This document shows positions 22,657 to 36,792 of a stretch of 64,000 nt of DNA, piece by piece. Below the pieces are notes generated by a model. The model was not told the DNA's origin and ran no database searches. It worked only from the letters and a program-made list of their open reading frames with translations. How positions within the stretch are numbered: the first letter of the stretch is position 1; every line of letters begins with the position of its first letter. Source of the stretch: Vitellaria paradoxa. Taxonomy: Eukaryota > Streptophyta > Magnoliopsida > Ericales > Sapotaceae. The position numbers and the translations under genes are program-made. The DNA lies in contig CM034236.1 in the NCBI GenBank assembly GCA_019916065.1, positions 56,076,690-56,140,689 on the forward strand, given 5' to 3'.

Positions 22657-25600
22657 ATGGCCTTCTCTTCCTACAATGGCGGCAACACCCGCCGCGGGGG
22701 AGGGTGGGTCCACTCGCTCCTCCCCACGACTGCATCCAACTCGCCAAACCCTAAATCCAAACACCCTCGTAGGTACCGCAAACGAACTGTCCTCAAGAAC
22801 TTCATCCTTGCCAATTTCTTCACCATTGGCCTCTCCCTCTCCTTCATCTTCTTCCTCGTCGTCGTCTTCCGCTACGGCGTCCCCAAACCCATCTCTTCCC
22901 AATTCCGGCATCGGAATTATCGCCCTCCGAGGCCCCGAAGGCCGATTTACCGGAAATCCCCTGCCTTGGCCGGCCGCGATGCCGTTTCGGCGGCCGTCGT
23001 AGATATAACGACCAAAGATTTGTACGATAAGATCGAATTCTTGGACGTGGATGGTGGTCCTTGGAAGCAAGGTTGGGTGGTGAGTTACAAAGGGAATGAG
23101 TGGGATTCCGAGAAATTGAAGGTTTTTGTTGTCCCTCATTCGCATAACGACCCGGGTTGGAAGCTCACTGTCGAGGAGTACTACGATCGACAGTCACGGC
23201 ATATTCTCGATACCATCGTTGAGACACTTTCGAAGGTGACGTGAGGATTTAATTTGGGTTCAATTGTAGTTTATAAATCTGAATTTTACTTTCCGAGGTC
23301 GTCTGATTTTTTTTTTTTTATATGGACTGATGTGAATTAAGCTTAATTAATTCGTAGTTAAGTTGACTCCATTTGATCTGTTCTGAAATGATTTTACCTA
23401 GGCTATTTATTTACATCTTGTTGCTATTTGTTTTGGTTTCCTTGTTTTTTTCTTAAAGCAAAAAATATTGATGAACGATGATCTTGCTTCCAATCAGTCT
23501 GATTAAAATACTGGACAATCTACTTCTTGCAATCTATTTTGTTTATTAGTGCAATCTTCTTTGTACCATCAATGTGAGTTTACGTTTTTTTAAATTCATA
23601 ATTATGGCTGAATTCCATCAAAATATCAGTTAAAGTGAATTTAAACTGCATTGAACTTAATTTGGTTTGTTTGTAGTTTATTGATATTTTCTTTGCCGGG
23701 TCACAAGTGTTTTTAGTTTTGGATGCTTTATTGCTTAGCATTCATTTACTTGAATTTGCAGGATACTCGCCGTAAATTTATATGGGAAGAGATGTCTTAT
23801 TTGGAGAGATGGTGGAGGGATGCTACAGATGCTAAAAGAGAGTCGTTCATCAATTTAGTGAATAATGGGCAATTAGAAATTGTTGGAGGTGGTTGGGTGA
23901 TGAATGATGAGGTAAGACTTTCAAACGTGTATAATTTCAAGGTTCTTCTTCCCCTTCCCTTACTTATCTTCATTTGGTTTAAAGAACTTACCTTTTTCTC
24001 TTTTCTGGTTCCTCTTTATCTTTATTTAGCATATGGAATTTTTTTTTTCACTTGTATCTGTTGGTTTACTTGAGCTTATGTATGTCATCATTTTGTAGTC
24101 AATCAAGAATTTGCATTACCATGTTTATTAAAACCAACAAATTTTTTATTGAGCCGTAGGAAGAATTGTTTTGTGGTTACCAATGTAAAATGCTTAAAAT
24201 TCATATCAGTAGAGCATGACATTAGCAAAGTTTAGCACAATTTAAAGTGAATGGTCAGGGATGGATGCCTTAAATGACAGTTCAATTTTCTGATAACTGT
24301 GATGCATTGAAACATATAAGCCGAGGATCTTAGCTTTCTCACAATATTAGCAAAGTTTGGCACGATTTATAGTGAATGATCAGGGATGGATGCCTTAAGG
24401 ACAAAGCTCAATGTTTTGACAACTCTGACTCATTAAAACACATAAATTGGTGGACCTAGGGGGACTAAAAATTTTACCCTGGCAGCTTCACTCAAATTTC
24501 TGGTCTGCTACTGAATGCAACCGTATAACACGAGGTCTTGATACAGTCATTGTCTGTCTACAAAAAAAGAATGAAAAGCATGTTAGTAGGTCTTTGGAAT
24601 TTCCCTCTTAAACAGTCCCAGCTTGCAACAAACAAACTTTTAGGATTTATTAATAGACTTGTTGGAAGCCTTATCATACCATATAGTAGGTAGTGTAGTG
24701 ACTGTGTTTTCTATGTTATGTTAGCATTTGAAAGTGTAAGTTTGTGTTTTCTATCCACTTGATGAATCAGAGAGGTTTTGCTACTTCATGAAAACCTCCC
24801 TGTCAAAAGCTGCTGGATCTGGTCCTAATCTAGGATACTTTACTAGGCTGGAAAGGGTTGAATGAATGCTGGTTGATTTTAGGAATCAATCAGGATGATT
24901 CCTCGATTTTGACATTTTAATCCTTTTATTTGATGGGTCTGGTACTTATCTGTAAAATTAAAGATCCATCTCTTGAAGACTTCAAGGTTGGACATATGTG
25001 TTATTGCTTTGTTACCTGCCGTCAGGTAGCAACACTTCTTACTATACGATAAAAAAAGGCAACCCCGTGCATTAGATTGTTGCATTGTGGGGTCTAGGGA
25101 GGCTCAGATATACTCAGTCTTTACCCTCGTTTGTAGTGATAGTTGTTTCTAAGGTTTGAACCTGTGACCCTCAGCTTGCATTGGAACAAATCTTACCGTT
25201 GCTTGAAGGTCACCCTATTACCTCTAGCTATATGATAATAACTAAAAATCTATTTAACAGCTTTGTAATTTACACAAACGGAAATTTGCTTCCTTTCATT
25301 CATGGATGTCTTAGAGCTGGAGGGGCTCCTGATCGTATTTCAGAAATTGTCACTTTCATGCTCTGATGTGCTAGCTCCTAGCATTGTAACCCAGGTGACA
25401 ACATTTCTATTAAAAAAAAAAAAAAAAAATTAGCAGGGTTTTTTTTTGATGGGGAAACAGGCAGGAAAATTAATTTTATAAAAAAACTCTCCTGATCTTC
25501 TTTGTTCATGCATTCATTTGTCTTGTTAATGAATATAACATGACAGAACTATTGTTATGTCTGAAATTCATAATACCAAGATAGAATGGAGTTATTTACT

Positions 25601-28600
25601 TATGTCTATGGCAGGAGGAAATTATCTGTCATTAATTCTGTTAGAATAGTTAGGCACTTGTATATTGAAGAATCTTGACTTATCAATTTTTTGTATTTTT
25701 TTTTTCAGGCCAATTCACATTATTTGGCTATCATTGAGCAGGTATGAACTCCCATCTTCATCATTTTCACGTTGGCATATATATATATATATATTAATTA
25801 CATACTTATTTTTGTCTCTAAATTGAATAGTTAATGCATTTGGTCCCCTACATATAGTTCTGATATAAGGCCTTATTGCAACTTTTACCAAGAAAAAACT
25901 GTTTGGATAGCTTACAGAGGAGATGCTTAGTATCAGTAATCCTTATCATACGACCAAATATTTTTGATGATGTTTATATGTTATTCATACAATAAAATCT
26001 TGCGTGGAAAAGTACAAATTGAACATTATCCTGGAGTAGGAGATTTGAATACCTGTTTACCCTGGGACTTTGGTTTGTTTTTTCTTTCATATAGTTCCCT
26101 AATAGTATTTGTTCAGAATGATTAGCTATCTAGTTTTATGTGGTATAGGAATAACTGTAAGAGTAAATACTGTTGTGATTGCTTGTTAATATTTTTCTTT
26201 TCCTTGTATCTCCAAAGATTTTCAGATTTCGTTATTAAGCATATTATTGTTTCCTAGTATTTGTGGGCCCTGTCATACTTCTAACTTTCCAGTGGAAAGT
26301 TTATACTTGAGGAAATTTGATAATCATGTCAGCATGGCAATCATATACTGTTTTCTATATTTACTGTTGTATAAAATATTTCCTACTTTTTTTTCATGAT
26401 AGGCCACAAAGGTTGGTATATATCTATGTGAGGGCTCTCTCTAACTTCTGTGCTATATTGATCTCTCAGATGATGGAGGGGAATATGTGGTTGAATGACA
26501 CAATCGGAGTTGTTCCTAAAAATTCTTGGGCAATAGATCCTTTTGGTTATTCATCTACCATGGCATATCTTCTGCGACGCATGGGCTTTGAGAACATGCT
26601 TATACAGAGGACCCATTATGAGCTGAAAAAGGAACTGGCTCTGCATAAGAATTTGGAATATGTATGGCGACAAAGCTGGGATGCTGAGGAAACGACTGAT
26701 ATATTTGTCCACATGATGCCCTTTTATTCTTATGATGTTCCCCATACTTGTGGGCCGGAGCCTGCTATTTGTTGCCAGTTTGACTTTGCAAGAATGCATG
26801 GCTCTTTGTATGAAATGTGCCCTTGGGGAGAGTATCCAATAGAGACCAACCAGAAGAATGTGAAGGAGAGAGCACTCAAACTGTTAGATCAATATAAGAA
26901 GAAATCAACACTATACCGAACAAATACACTTCTTGTTCCCCTTGGTGATGATTTTCGTTACGTCAGCATTGATGAAGCAGAAGCTCAGTTTAGGAACTAT
27001 CAATTGTTATTCGATTATATCAATTCTAATCCCAGCTTGAATGCTGAGGCAAAGTTTGGAACTTTGGAAGATTATTTCCGAACACTTCGGGAGGAGACTG
27101 ACAGAATAAATTATTCACTTCCTGGCGAGGTTGGCTCTGGCCAGATTGGAGGTTTTCCTTCTCTATCAGGTGACTTCTTTACTTATGCTGATAGACAAAA
27201 AGACTATTGGAGTGGTTACTATGTATCTAGGCCTTTCTTCAAGGCTGTGGACCGCGTATTGGAGCATACACTTCGTGCTGCGGAAATGATGATGGCTTTC
27301 TTGTTGGGATACTGCCAGAGATCATCATGTGAAAAGTTGCCTACTGGTTTCTCCTACAAGTTGACAGCTGCAAGAAGAAACTTGGCACTTTTTCAGCATC
27401 ATGATGGAGTAACTGGTACTGCTAAGGATCATGTGGTTGAGGACTATGGAACTCGGATGCATACATCTCTACAGGATCTGCAAATTTTCATGTCTAAAGC
27501 TATTGAAGTGCTCCTTGGAATCCGCCATGAGAAATCTGAGCACATGCTGGCTCAGTTTGAGCCTGCACAAGTGAGATCTAAATATGACGTCCAACCAGTG
27601 CATAAAGCAATCAGCGTGCATGGAGGAACTGCACAATCAGTTGTCCTATTTAATCCTCTGGAGCAAACAAGAGATGAAATTGTGATGGTTATTGTTGACA
27701 GGCCAGATGTGACTGTTCTGGACTCAAATTGGACATGTGTCAAAAGCCAAGTGTCTCCTGAATTGCAGCATGATAAAAGCAAAATTTTTACTGGGAGGCA
27801 CCGAGTCCATTGGAAAGCTTCTGTGCCTCCTCTGGGGTTGCAAATGTATTACATTGCTAATGGGTTTGTTGGATGTGAGAAGGCCAAGCGAGCTAAACTC
27901 AAAATTTTCACAAAGGCCAAGCATTTACCTTGCCCTGCTCAGTATGCATGCTCAAGTTTAGAAGCTGACACCGCAGTAATTCGTAACCGGCATCATACTC
28001 TCACTTTCAATGTCAATCGTGGCTTGTTGCAGAAAATTAGTCATGATGATGGTTCCCAAAATGTTGTTGGTGAAGAAATAGGTATGTATTCTAGTTCAGA
28101 AAGCGGAGCGTATTTATTCATACCCAATGGTGATGCTGAGCCTATTGTCCAAGTTGGTGGGCAGCTGGTGGTTTCCGAGGGTCCTTTGATGCAGGAAGTT
28201 TCTTCTTATCCGAAGACTGAGTGGGATAAAAGCCCAATCTCACACAGTACTCGTTTATATAATGGTGATAACACCATACAGGAATTTCTCATTGAGAAGG
28301 AATATCATGTTGAGCTTCTTGGTGGGGATTTCAATGACAGAGAATTAATAGTTAGGTACAACACAGACATTGATAACAAAAGGATATTTTATTCTGATTT
28401 GAATGGCTTTCAGATGAGCCGCAGAGAAACCTATGATAAGATTCCTCTGCAAGGTAATTACTACCCGATGCCCTCGCTTGCTTATATGCAAGGACCAAAT
28501 GGTCAGCGCTTTTCTGTTTACAGCAGGCAGTCATTGGGTGTGGCAAGCCTAAAAAATGGATGGCTGGAGATCATGCTTGACCGTCGGTTGTTAAGAGATG

Positions 28601-29205
28601 ATGGACGTGGTCTTGGGCAAGGAGTGATGGATAACAGGCCAATGAATGTAATTTTCCACATCCTCGTGGAATCCAACATTTCGTCCACTTCAGATCCTGT
28701 TTCAAACCCTGGTCCACTAAGCCCTTCATTGCTCTCTCATCGGGTTGGTGCTCACCTGAACTATCCATTGCATGCATTTATTGCCAAGAAACCAGAGGAA
28801 GTATCGGTGCAGCCACCTCCAAGATCATTCTCTCCTTTGTCTTCCTCGTTGCCATGTGACTTGCATATTGTGAGCTTTAAAGTTCCTCGTCCATCAAAGT
28901 ATACTCAGCAACCCACGGAAGACCTCAGGTTTGCTCTAATTTTGCAGAGGTGGCATTGGGATTCCTCATACTGCCGGAAAGGCAGGGCTCAATGTTCAAG
29001 AGTATCAGATGAACCTGTAAATTTGTTCCACTTGTTCAAAGGTCTTGCAGTATTGAATGCTAGACCTACCTCTTTGAATCTTCTGCATGAAGACACTGAG
29101 CTGCTCGGATACACTAAACAAGGAGATGGCTTCCCAGAAGGACACATAGTAATCTCTCCAATGGAAATACAGGCCTACAAATTGGAAGTGCGCTCTAACG
29201 AGTGA
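22657..29205 (+). CDS. GMII: Golgi alpha-mannosidase II (GH38)
   Basis: Four exons, 22657-23235, 23762-23911, 25709-25741 and 26470-29205, join in frame with GT-AG introns to give 1165 residues, close to known plant GMII. The enzyme removes two mannoses from GlcNAcMan5GlcNAc2 in the Golgi, committing N-glycans to the complex type. It is a type II membrane protein: a basic cytosolic tail to about residue 47, a membrane anchor at about 48-71, then a stem and the lumenal GH38 catalytic region. Active-site motifs are HSHNDPGW (about 161-168, zinc ligands), WAIDPFG (Asp277, catalytic nucleophile) and FQHHDGVTG (about 562-570, zinc ligand His). Exon 3 is only 33 nt. The start MAFSSY precedes the anchor as in homologues. 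No defects are seen. The gene is convergent with the KONJAC-like gene. Confidence 0.95.
24221..24460 (+). repeat. Tandem duplication in GMII intron 2
   Basis: attagcaaagtttagcacaa at 24221 recurs as attagcaaagtttggcacga at 24346. Both are followed by ggtcagggatggatgcctta-like sequence and a cattgaaacatata/cattaaaacacata end. The unit is about 125 bp and moderately diverged. Confidence 0.7.
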
Positions 29206-29720
29206 GTTCAGTACCGATTTCATTGCAATTTGCTCTGCAGGTGTCAGTGCTGGGTTAATAGCATGGAAGATGAGCCCGTGTGTCTGAATTGGTTAATATC
29301 AGGGCAAGCCATCATTTAGTGAGATATGTGACCAAGTTAAAGCTGTTCCATGCCTTTTGTAGAAGTGGCCAGAAGAACAACAGGGGTTACCCCAGCTCAT
29401 CCATACACGATGGTACGCCCTTTTTTTGGGGTGTGAAGGAGCTCTTGTTATGTTATAGGAAATTAGTTTCAACTTGTTTCTGGTTTATATGGGTAGTTGT
29501 AGTACTGGCATATGTATCTTACAGAGATGTAACAATAGTAAGTGCTGTAGCCATTAGAGAGAGTTTTCTCCTGAGAGCGACCTTTTTTATGCATCCAACA
29601 GATGTTATGATGCAGATATACACCCTTATTAGTAGCAGGATTGATTTGACAAGAAAGGCTTGTGAAGCAAGCAATTTGTGATGTTTTTGCATGCTTAATC
29701 TCCTCGGGAAAAATTTTGGT
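29206..29720 (+). other. Probable 3' UTR of GMII
   Basis: Follows the GMII stop codon. A short open frame (about 29280-29681) has no family resemblance and is judged non-coding. The poly(A) site cannot be placed confidently. Confidence 0.45.
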
Positions 29721-29794
29721 CCCAAGAGAGTGGTACTGATAGAACTAATTGCTTCAGTTGTAGTGTCTTATTATACCACCACCAAAAGACACAT

Positions 29795-29965
29795 ATAACT
29801 GAAAAATCGAACCAATTCAACCCATTCCAGTGGGGTTTCTATTAGGGGTTCCGTTCAGTTTTGGGTTAGTTTATTTTAAGATTGGATGAAAAACGAGTTC
29901 GCCCAGTTTAATTATGGGCTCAAAATTTTGGAACCAAAGTGACTAGCGCTGGGTGTGCACACCCC
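29795..29965. repeat. AACCGAACC-family repeat fragment
   Basis: Contains aaaaatcgaaccaattcaac, cccattccag and gttccgttcagttttgggtt and lies between the convergent GMII and KONJAC-like genes. It shares words with blocks at 19340-19951, 34290-34620 and 59255-59300. Confidence 0.55.
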
Positions 29966-30504
29966 TTGTACATGGGATGGCGTTATGTTTGTGTTGTATT
30001 TTTTCAGGTTGTGCCATTTGATAATGCGCGCAACTGCTAGTGTTTTTCTCTTGTTCTTCCCTTTACGTTCTTTGGTCCTGAAATTCCTTCCCAAGTCACT
30101 GTTTGCAATCCACTTCCAGAATTATTCAACCAAGATTAACACAACATCAATTGATTTACTAAAGAAAAAATTTTCAGGCTCTCAATTTAGTCAAATTTAT
30201 ATCCAAACCATGTAATAAAAATCAAGGCACCTTCCAGCCGTGTATAGAAAATCTGGGTCCAAACAGGGAAAATGAGACGCATGATTCCCATTTTCAGTTT
30301 CTTATTTTGAGTGACAATTTTTTGTAAACAAGCAATCATCTTTCCCAAAATTACGTAGGAGCTGGCGAAAATTGTTTCCCAATCGCAACTCCTCTTCAGT
30401 AATATGATCCACTGTTGTATGTATTAGTTAGTCTTCATATGGAAATATTGAACCGCAACTCTGCAAGCAAAGCAAAGAGGAAAGCCAGAAATCCCAGTCA
30501 GACA

Positions 30505-33500
30505 TCATAGAATGATCTCCTCCTGCACACTGAGGTTAAGGGTCTTATTGGGGAGAACAATGCTGTTGATCACCACAACTTCGTCTTCAACTGTAACAGC
30601 CTCTCCTGCATTGGAGGGGGAAAAAGAAAAATAAACTACTATAAAAACCTGTACGAGAGTTGGTGTGTTCTATTTTGGAACGAGAGATGAGAAGGTAGGG
30701 GTGAGTACCAAGAATTGTTATCCCAAGCTTGGCATTGTAGTCTCCTACAGCCTGAACCACATGACCAAATTTTAGTCAATTGTTATAACTAGGAGGAGCA
30801 GTAAAGTTCAATAGTTCAGTTTCACTAGAGATTATGACTATTGAACTTGAAATACTTTTTGTGTTTGGATCATGGATTTGGTAAGGGAAAAGGAGGAAAA
30901 CGTAGAATCCCAAATACATGTTCTTATTTAGATGGGCCAGAAAATATAAGAAACCACATTCTAGCAGTGGTCCTTCAACTTGGCAAATGAGATTTTCGCC
31001 AAATAATGACTCGATGCACATGTTTTAGGGAACAACATCCATGTGTAAGCTACTTTTTCATGCTTGTGAGGGGCTGTTGTCAGCACCATCAAATCTCAAT
31101 TAACAAGAAATCTGCCACCATAACACCATACAAAATTGAATTCTATGACCTTGGGATTCAAGGGCCAAAGTAATATAGATATATATGGTGAAATGACATT
31201 TCAAAGCCTGGTTTTGATGCATCATTGATAAAAAAAAAAAATAAAAAAAAAAATAAATAAAATCATAAGAGTGGAAATGTGCAACTGCAACCACACTAAC
31301 CTGGACACGTGACCATTTCCCAAGGGATGACTTCCATCCAATAATAGCATGCATGACCACTGCATTTTCCTGCGAGGAGATTATAAAACATAAGAATGTC
31401 TGTTTAGTTGTAATTTCTATGTAATTATCTTTTTCTACTCACCTTTATTTCAACGTCATCTAAGATGATGCAATTTATAAGCCTTACACCTGCTGCTATA
31501 CGGACATTTGCTGATATTGAAACATTGGGGCCAACCTGTTTAAACCGAAACGAGTGATTTAAATAAAATAATGGCTGAGAGGGGCTGAAGATATAGCCAA
31601 ATGTCCAATTCAAGATCTAAAAGAAGTTTCAGCATTAGGCATTGTCTTCTAAGGTACTTCTAGAATTCTCAGCTAATTGGCAAGTACTCTTTGGAGACAG
31701 ACCCCGATACTGAAGATACTTGCTTTTCCCAGCAACAGGCTATAAATTTTTCCAAGAAAGGTTAGCAATGATGTAATTCACTATAGGATCCCCTTAGTTC
31801 CTAATGAGAACATGCATGGTACTTATCAGGTTGAAGTTGGTGGATTTTGGGATCTTGTCATAAGGTTTCATGTAATTCTTCTTAATATTGTCCACATTTT
31901 TGATGCAGATTGAAAAGTTAATTTAAGAAGTTGGAAGCTTTTCAATTTTACCATGTAATTATGATGAAAACAAGGCAGTTCGAACTATAGAAAAACAACA
32001 AGTAATTATAGAAAATCAACCATAGATCAAGCAATCAGCATAGAAATGTAAATTATATAATTAATACCGCCAAGCTACGGGAAACAAATCTTGAGACCTT
32101 GAGATGAGACCATAATACCTTTGCTGTCGGATGTATTTTTGCAGATGGATGAACATAAACATCACCTATAATTGTAGCAGTTTTATTGCCATCACCACTT
32201 GCTAGGAGATGTGGAGAGGTACATCGAAATTGAGCAAGGTAGAGAGCAGAACACTTCAAAGACATCCTGAAGAGCTGGGCATATTTAGAAACACTTGTCC
32301 AAGGTTTTAGATATCAGGAAGCGGAGGTAAACAAATCTATGTTCACATTACCCTGGAGTTTTAATCTGTTCCCAGAAGTCCATGGTCTCGTAAGTGTACA
32401 ATTGTCTCTTTCCAGCAAGAGGTGACAAGATATCTTGATCCAATCGGATGAAATCTGTTGGAGGAGTCCTGTTCCAACACAGAAGTAAAGTATGAAGACC
32501 AAAATATGCACTTCAGTTACAATAATAGTATTACAAAATTCATCAGTTGAACACAAAAATAAACATAACCAATGAATACAAAACTTGCAGCAACAATGCC
32601 CCTAGAATCATGTAACTGGACAACCAATCAAGGCATACTCGCTGAAAGAACGAGTTAAAAGTGCCAACCAAAATTTGAGGAGACTACCTTCTACAAAGAT
32701 AGAACAACATCCTATCACAGCATTTCTGATGGGTGGCATAAATTAGCATAAGGTGACTCAAAAAGTTAGTAACCCCATGTTGGAAGTGCACAACAAAAGC
32801 TCAAGTACATACAGCTAACCATTCAGAGAACTTGAAAGAATTGCTTCACTTATGGGCATGGAAAAATAAACATTGTCGATATATTCAATGACATTTGTGT
32901 GCTTCTTTGCCAAGAAAGATACAATCAACATATGTTAAAATTCCCCACATTTGCAGACATATGACATACTTTAGTATGTCTAACTTCATTTTCAAGAAAA
33001 AAAATATATATTCCACTAACGTAACCATATATACTTGCAGAATGTAATTTTTTTAACCACCAATGCATTTGTATATGTTTTGTCTTGAGTCATTGAAAGC
33101 TGATTCTCACATGTATTATCTGCAGAATCCAGAAGCAGAAAAGTCGAGTTTTGAACAGAATGCAGACAAAATAGTAAGATGTCATACCTGGCTGCTGACT
33201 GAAGAGCTTCAAAGCTGGACACTCGTCGTAAATTTGCTGCAGATGATGAATGAACCACAATTATCAACAGATGTGAATTTACTCCATGCACAGAAAACAT
33301 CTGATAACAGACCATGGCATTACTAATGCACTATATTGCATTTACAATAAATAGAAGTATCTAACAATATATTGAACAAATGTAAGAAGAACAAGGTGAC
33401 CCGACTTGAGGAGCTTATCCCAGCAGAAAATTACTGAACCTGCAGAATAGCCACGATTTATTATTTAAGCAAACAACAATTTCTGCCATATGAATATATC

Positions 33501-36500
33501 AAAGGTTATCTGGAGTCCGGACAGAGGACTGTCACAAGAAAGAAACCCAATAATGGAAAGAAAATGGAAAGCTAGAAAACAATAATCTACATCTGTCTCA
33601 TGTAGGATGGTTCAATTGCAAAGAAAAGGCTCGGAGACTGATCCAATGCCCACCTAACTCCAATGCATATTCATTTTCTGAATACAACCATATTAAGAAA
33701 GATAAAGCCAGGGGAGAGGCCATATCTGAGAAGTATAAATTGGACACCCACATGCAAGGAGGGAGAATTACTGGTACTACAATAATTTGCTTTCCACCTC
33801 ACAGAGACTCAAGATCACACGCACACAGAGAGAGAATGAAAGGGATTTCCCCTCCCAGAAGAGCAAATTTTCAGAACTTATGTGAGATCTTTTGTCATGC
33901 GCAAAAACTATACCACAAAAAGAAAAAACCACATCAATCAAACATCAAAATATCAGCCCATTTAGAAGAAAAACCCTCTTCATCATGCCAAATATCCCAA
34001 GAATCAACTTAGGAGTTAGGAGCCAAATAGATCCCAGAAAAATCTGAAAACATTTCAAATCCTGAGGCTTTTAGCCTGTTGATTTTGTCATTAATGTTTT
34101 CCGAGTGTGGATGAATTCAAACCCGCCAATATAATATCAAAGTTCACCATAAGAAGGATCAAGATAACCCCCACATTTCAATCTTAATATCCATGTCATT
34201 GCTAAAGTCATGTTTCATGACTATTCTCATCCATATAAATTTTCCTTGCAAAAATATTATCACTGATCAGTGTAGGCCATAGTAGTCTAGGGGTGTGCAT
34301 GAGTTGGGTTCATATGTAGAACTGAAACCGAACCAATGTTTATTGAATCTAAAAAAATTAAACCTAGAACCAAACTAAACCGAATCAACATGCTATAAAA
34401 CCGAACCAACCCAATTTTGATCAGGTTAGTTCAGGGCCATATCATGCTAGTGCTTTTAATGCTTTGAAATCATGTTGGGACAGTTGAGTGCATAAATTTT
34501 TAGACTCAGAACCAAACCAAAGTGATCGGATTAACAATTTTTAAAACTAGAACCAAACTGATCTCTTACTAAAACCGAACCAAAGTGATCAGGTTGTGTT
34601 GGGTATCAGTTCTAACAGATCTTTTGTGCAACTATAGGACACACCATACTGACCTGCACAAGGCTCCTCACAATATCACCTAATACCCCCTACCCTACCA
34701 CGGCGGCCTACGAATCAGCCTGGTTTGAGGTACACAAACCAGCATTTATGAGATGCCCCCCCCCCCCCGGGGGGGGGGGGCGGGGGTTCACTTCCATTAT
34801 CGAATCTATCTCCTACTCTCTTCAACACCATCCTTTCTTTCCCTTGGTTGCCTCACTCCCCTCTCCCACCCTTTATGGCCTCTCAAACCTAAATGGTTAA
34901 CTACCATCTGTTAGAGCTCCTTTGATTCTAGTACCCTTTACAATTCCAATCACTCATTTCCAAAAGCCATATGTCTCATGGCTTTAGTAAGCAAGTTGGC
35001 TGATAAGCAAATAAACCATCTAAGAAGTGAACAAAGAACGCAAGCATTTAAAATACAGATGCACTGACGCATTAATGTTATATGACTTGGGTCCTAATCA
35101 TAGAAAAGGAAGAGAATAAATAAATTTACTGGCAAAACAAGCTTTCACTGGGACAAGACATAAAAAGAAAGAAAAGGAGTCATCATCATTGATGTGAACA
35201 GCATTTGTCTAAGATAGATGATAAATACATATAGTTGCTATTCAGGGTGTATATATGTTGATTCATCCCCCAATTAAGAAGGAATGAAATTACCAACCTC
35301 TGTCTTCCCGGTGTGCAGAGACATCCTGAATGCAAGTGAAAATTTCCGGAGTGAAGACATAAACACCACAGTTTATTAAATCACTTACCTGCATTTAAAA
35401 AGACGACAAGGAAATGCAGCAGAAACAAAGAAGTTCAAATTACCCAGCTAAGCTATCAAGTATAAAATCACTTGAAATAAATTGGAATCCATTTCATTGG
35501 GAATGACATACAAATGTCTCAGGTTTCTCTGTGTAATGCAACAGTTCGTTGGTGATTGGATCAGCAACCAACTCACCAAACTGGTTGGCTGATTCAGCAG
35601 AAACCTGCATAATAAGCAGAATAGAAGCTGACCACATGAAGAACTACGAGTACTCCAAATATGTAGTGTTTACCAGCATTAATCTTCACAACTAAAATAA
35701 TTGATGAATGGATGCTGACCTTGATTACTAACAATGTGCCCATCCCACCATATCTTCTATGAGCATCTGAAAATAGAACGAAAGAAGCAGCATTTACGTT
35801 GCAATTGATAATCTTGTAAAAGTAATGCACAAAAATTATTAACATACACTTCTGATGAATGTATGAGAAAGCTTACCAAGCATGTCTGGCAGTGGAAAGC
35901 TACAACACACGTCACAATTCAGCAAAAAAATATGCGACTGTAAAAGGGAAAAAAAATGCATGAGAACAATCAAATGAAATGGGTTTTAAGAATAGAATAT
36001 AGTTTTTTTTTTTTTTGGCTATAATATGGTAGAGATTTTTAATGCAACTACTAGAAATCATAAACATAATACAAATCAGATCAAGAACAACTGAAAAGCA
36101 CATAAACGGCATATTCATACTGGGGCATCCTCCATAATCAGATCTCTAAAGTAATACAGGGCACCAGCTGACCCATGAGGTTTGTCTTCTTTCAAGTACC
36201 TATAACGCCAGAAGTAACAAGAATCAAAAATTAGATCCAACACTAAGAAGAAATTCAAATTTATAAAGAAGATGAAACGCAATTAAGTAATGCTCGTTGT
36301 CCTACTCACTTCACAGGGACTTTAAGCTCATTAGAGATTGAAGATACATATAATGCAAATTCTCGCTCCTCGTAGAATCCAATGAGAAAAACTTGCGCCA
36401 AATTAGGTATCTACGTAAGAGTAATCAACAAAACCAACCGTCATGAAAGTTAATTGTGAAAAATTACTAAGAATTAAACACTTTGTCCCTCAATGCATGG

Positions 36501-36753
36501 TACTATATTTCCTGATAATTTCACTATATTCAGGCCCAAAACAACGTAGAGCAAGAAATTTGAAGGTTTATGTTTCTCTTTTCCTTTTATCAACTTCTCC
36601 CAGCAGCCAAACGAAGACTACAGGTTGAGGAAGATTAAAGAATACCCTTTTACAAGCCGTAATGGGGTGATGAACCATTGGTTGACCAGCCAAAGGGAAT
36701 AGGGGCTTCGGAGTATTGAACGAAACTGGCCTGAACCGAGTACCTGTCACCCA

Positions 36754-36792
<39 letters not shown>

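Noticed and set aside
22441..23145. 234-codon antisense frame and other frames over GMII exon 1
   Set aside because: Shadows of the GC-rich GMII coding exon.
26317..26469. Upstream extension of the large GMII frame
   Set aside because: It is intronic read-through. The acceptor ctctcag at 26469 joins exon 4 to exon 3 in frame with the family sequence.
33740..34012. 90-codon frame in KONJAC intron 8
   Set aside because: Lies in an intron on the opposite strand, low complexity, no homologue recognised.
36568..36789. Cys-Val repeat protein
   Set aside because: A reading of the (CA)n tract fused to KONJAC exon 2; the exon begins at the acceptor at 36743.
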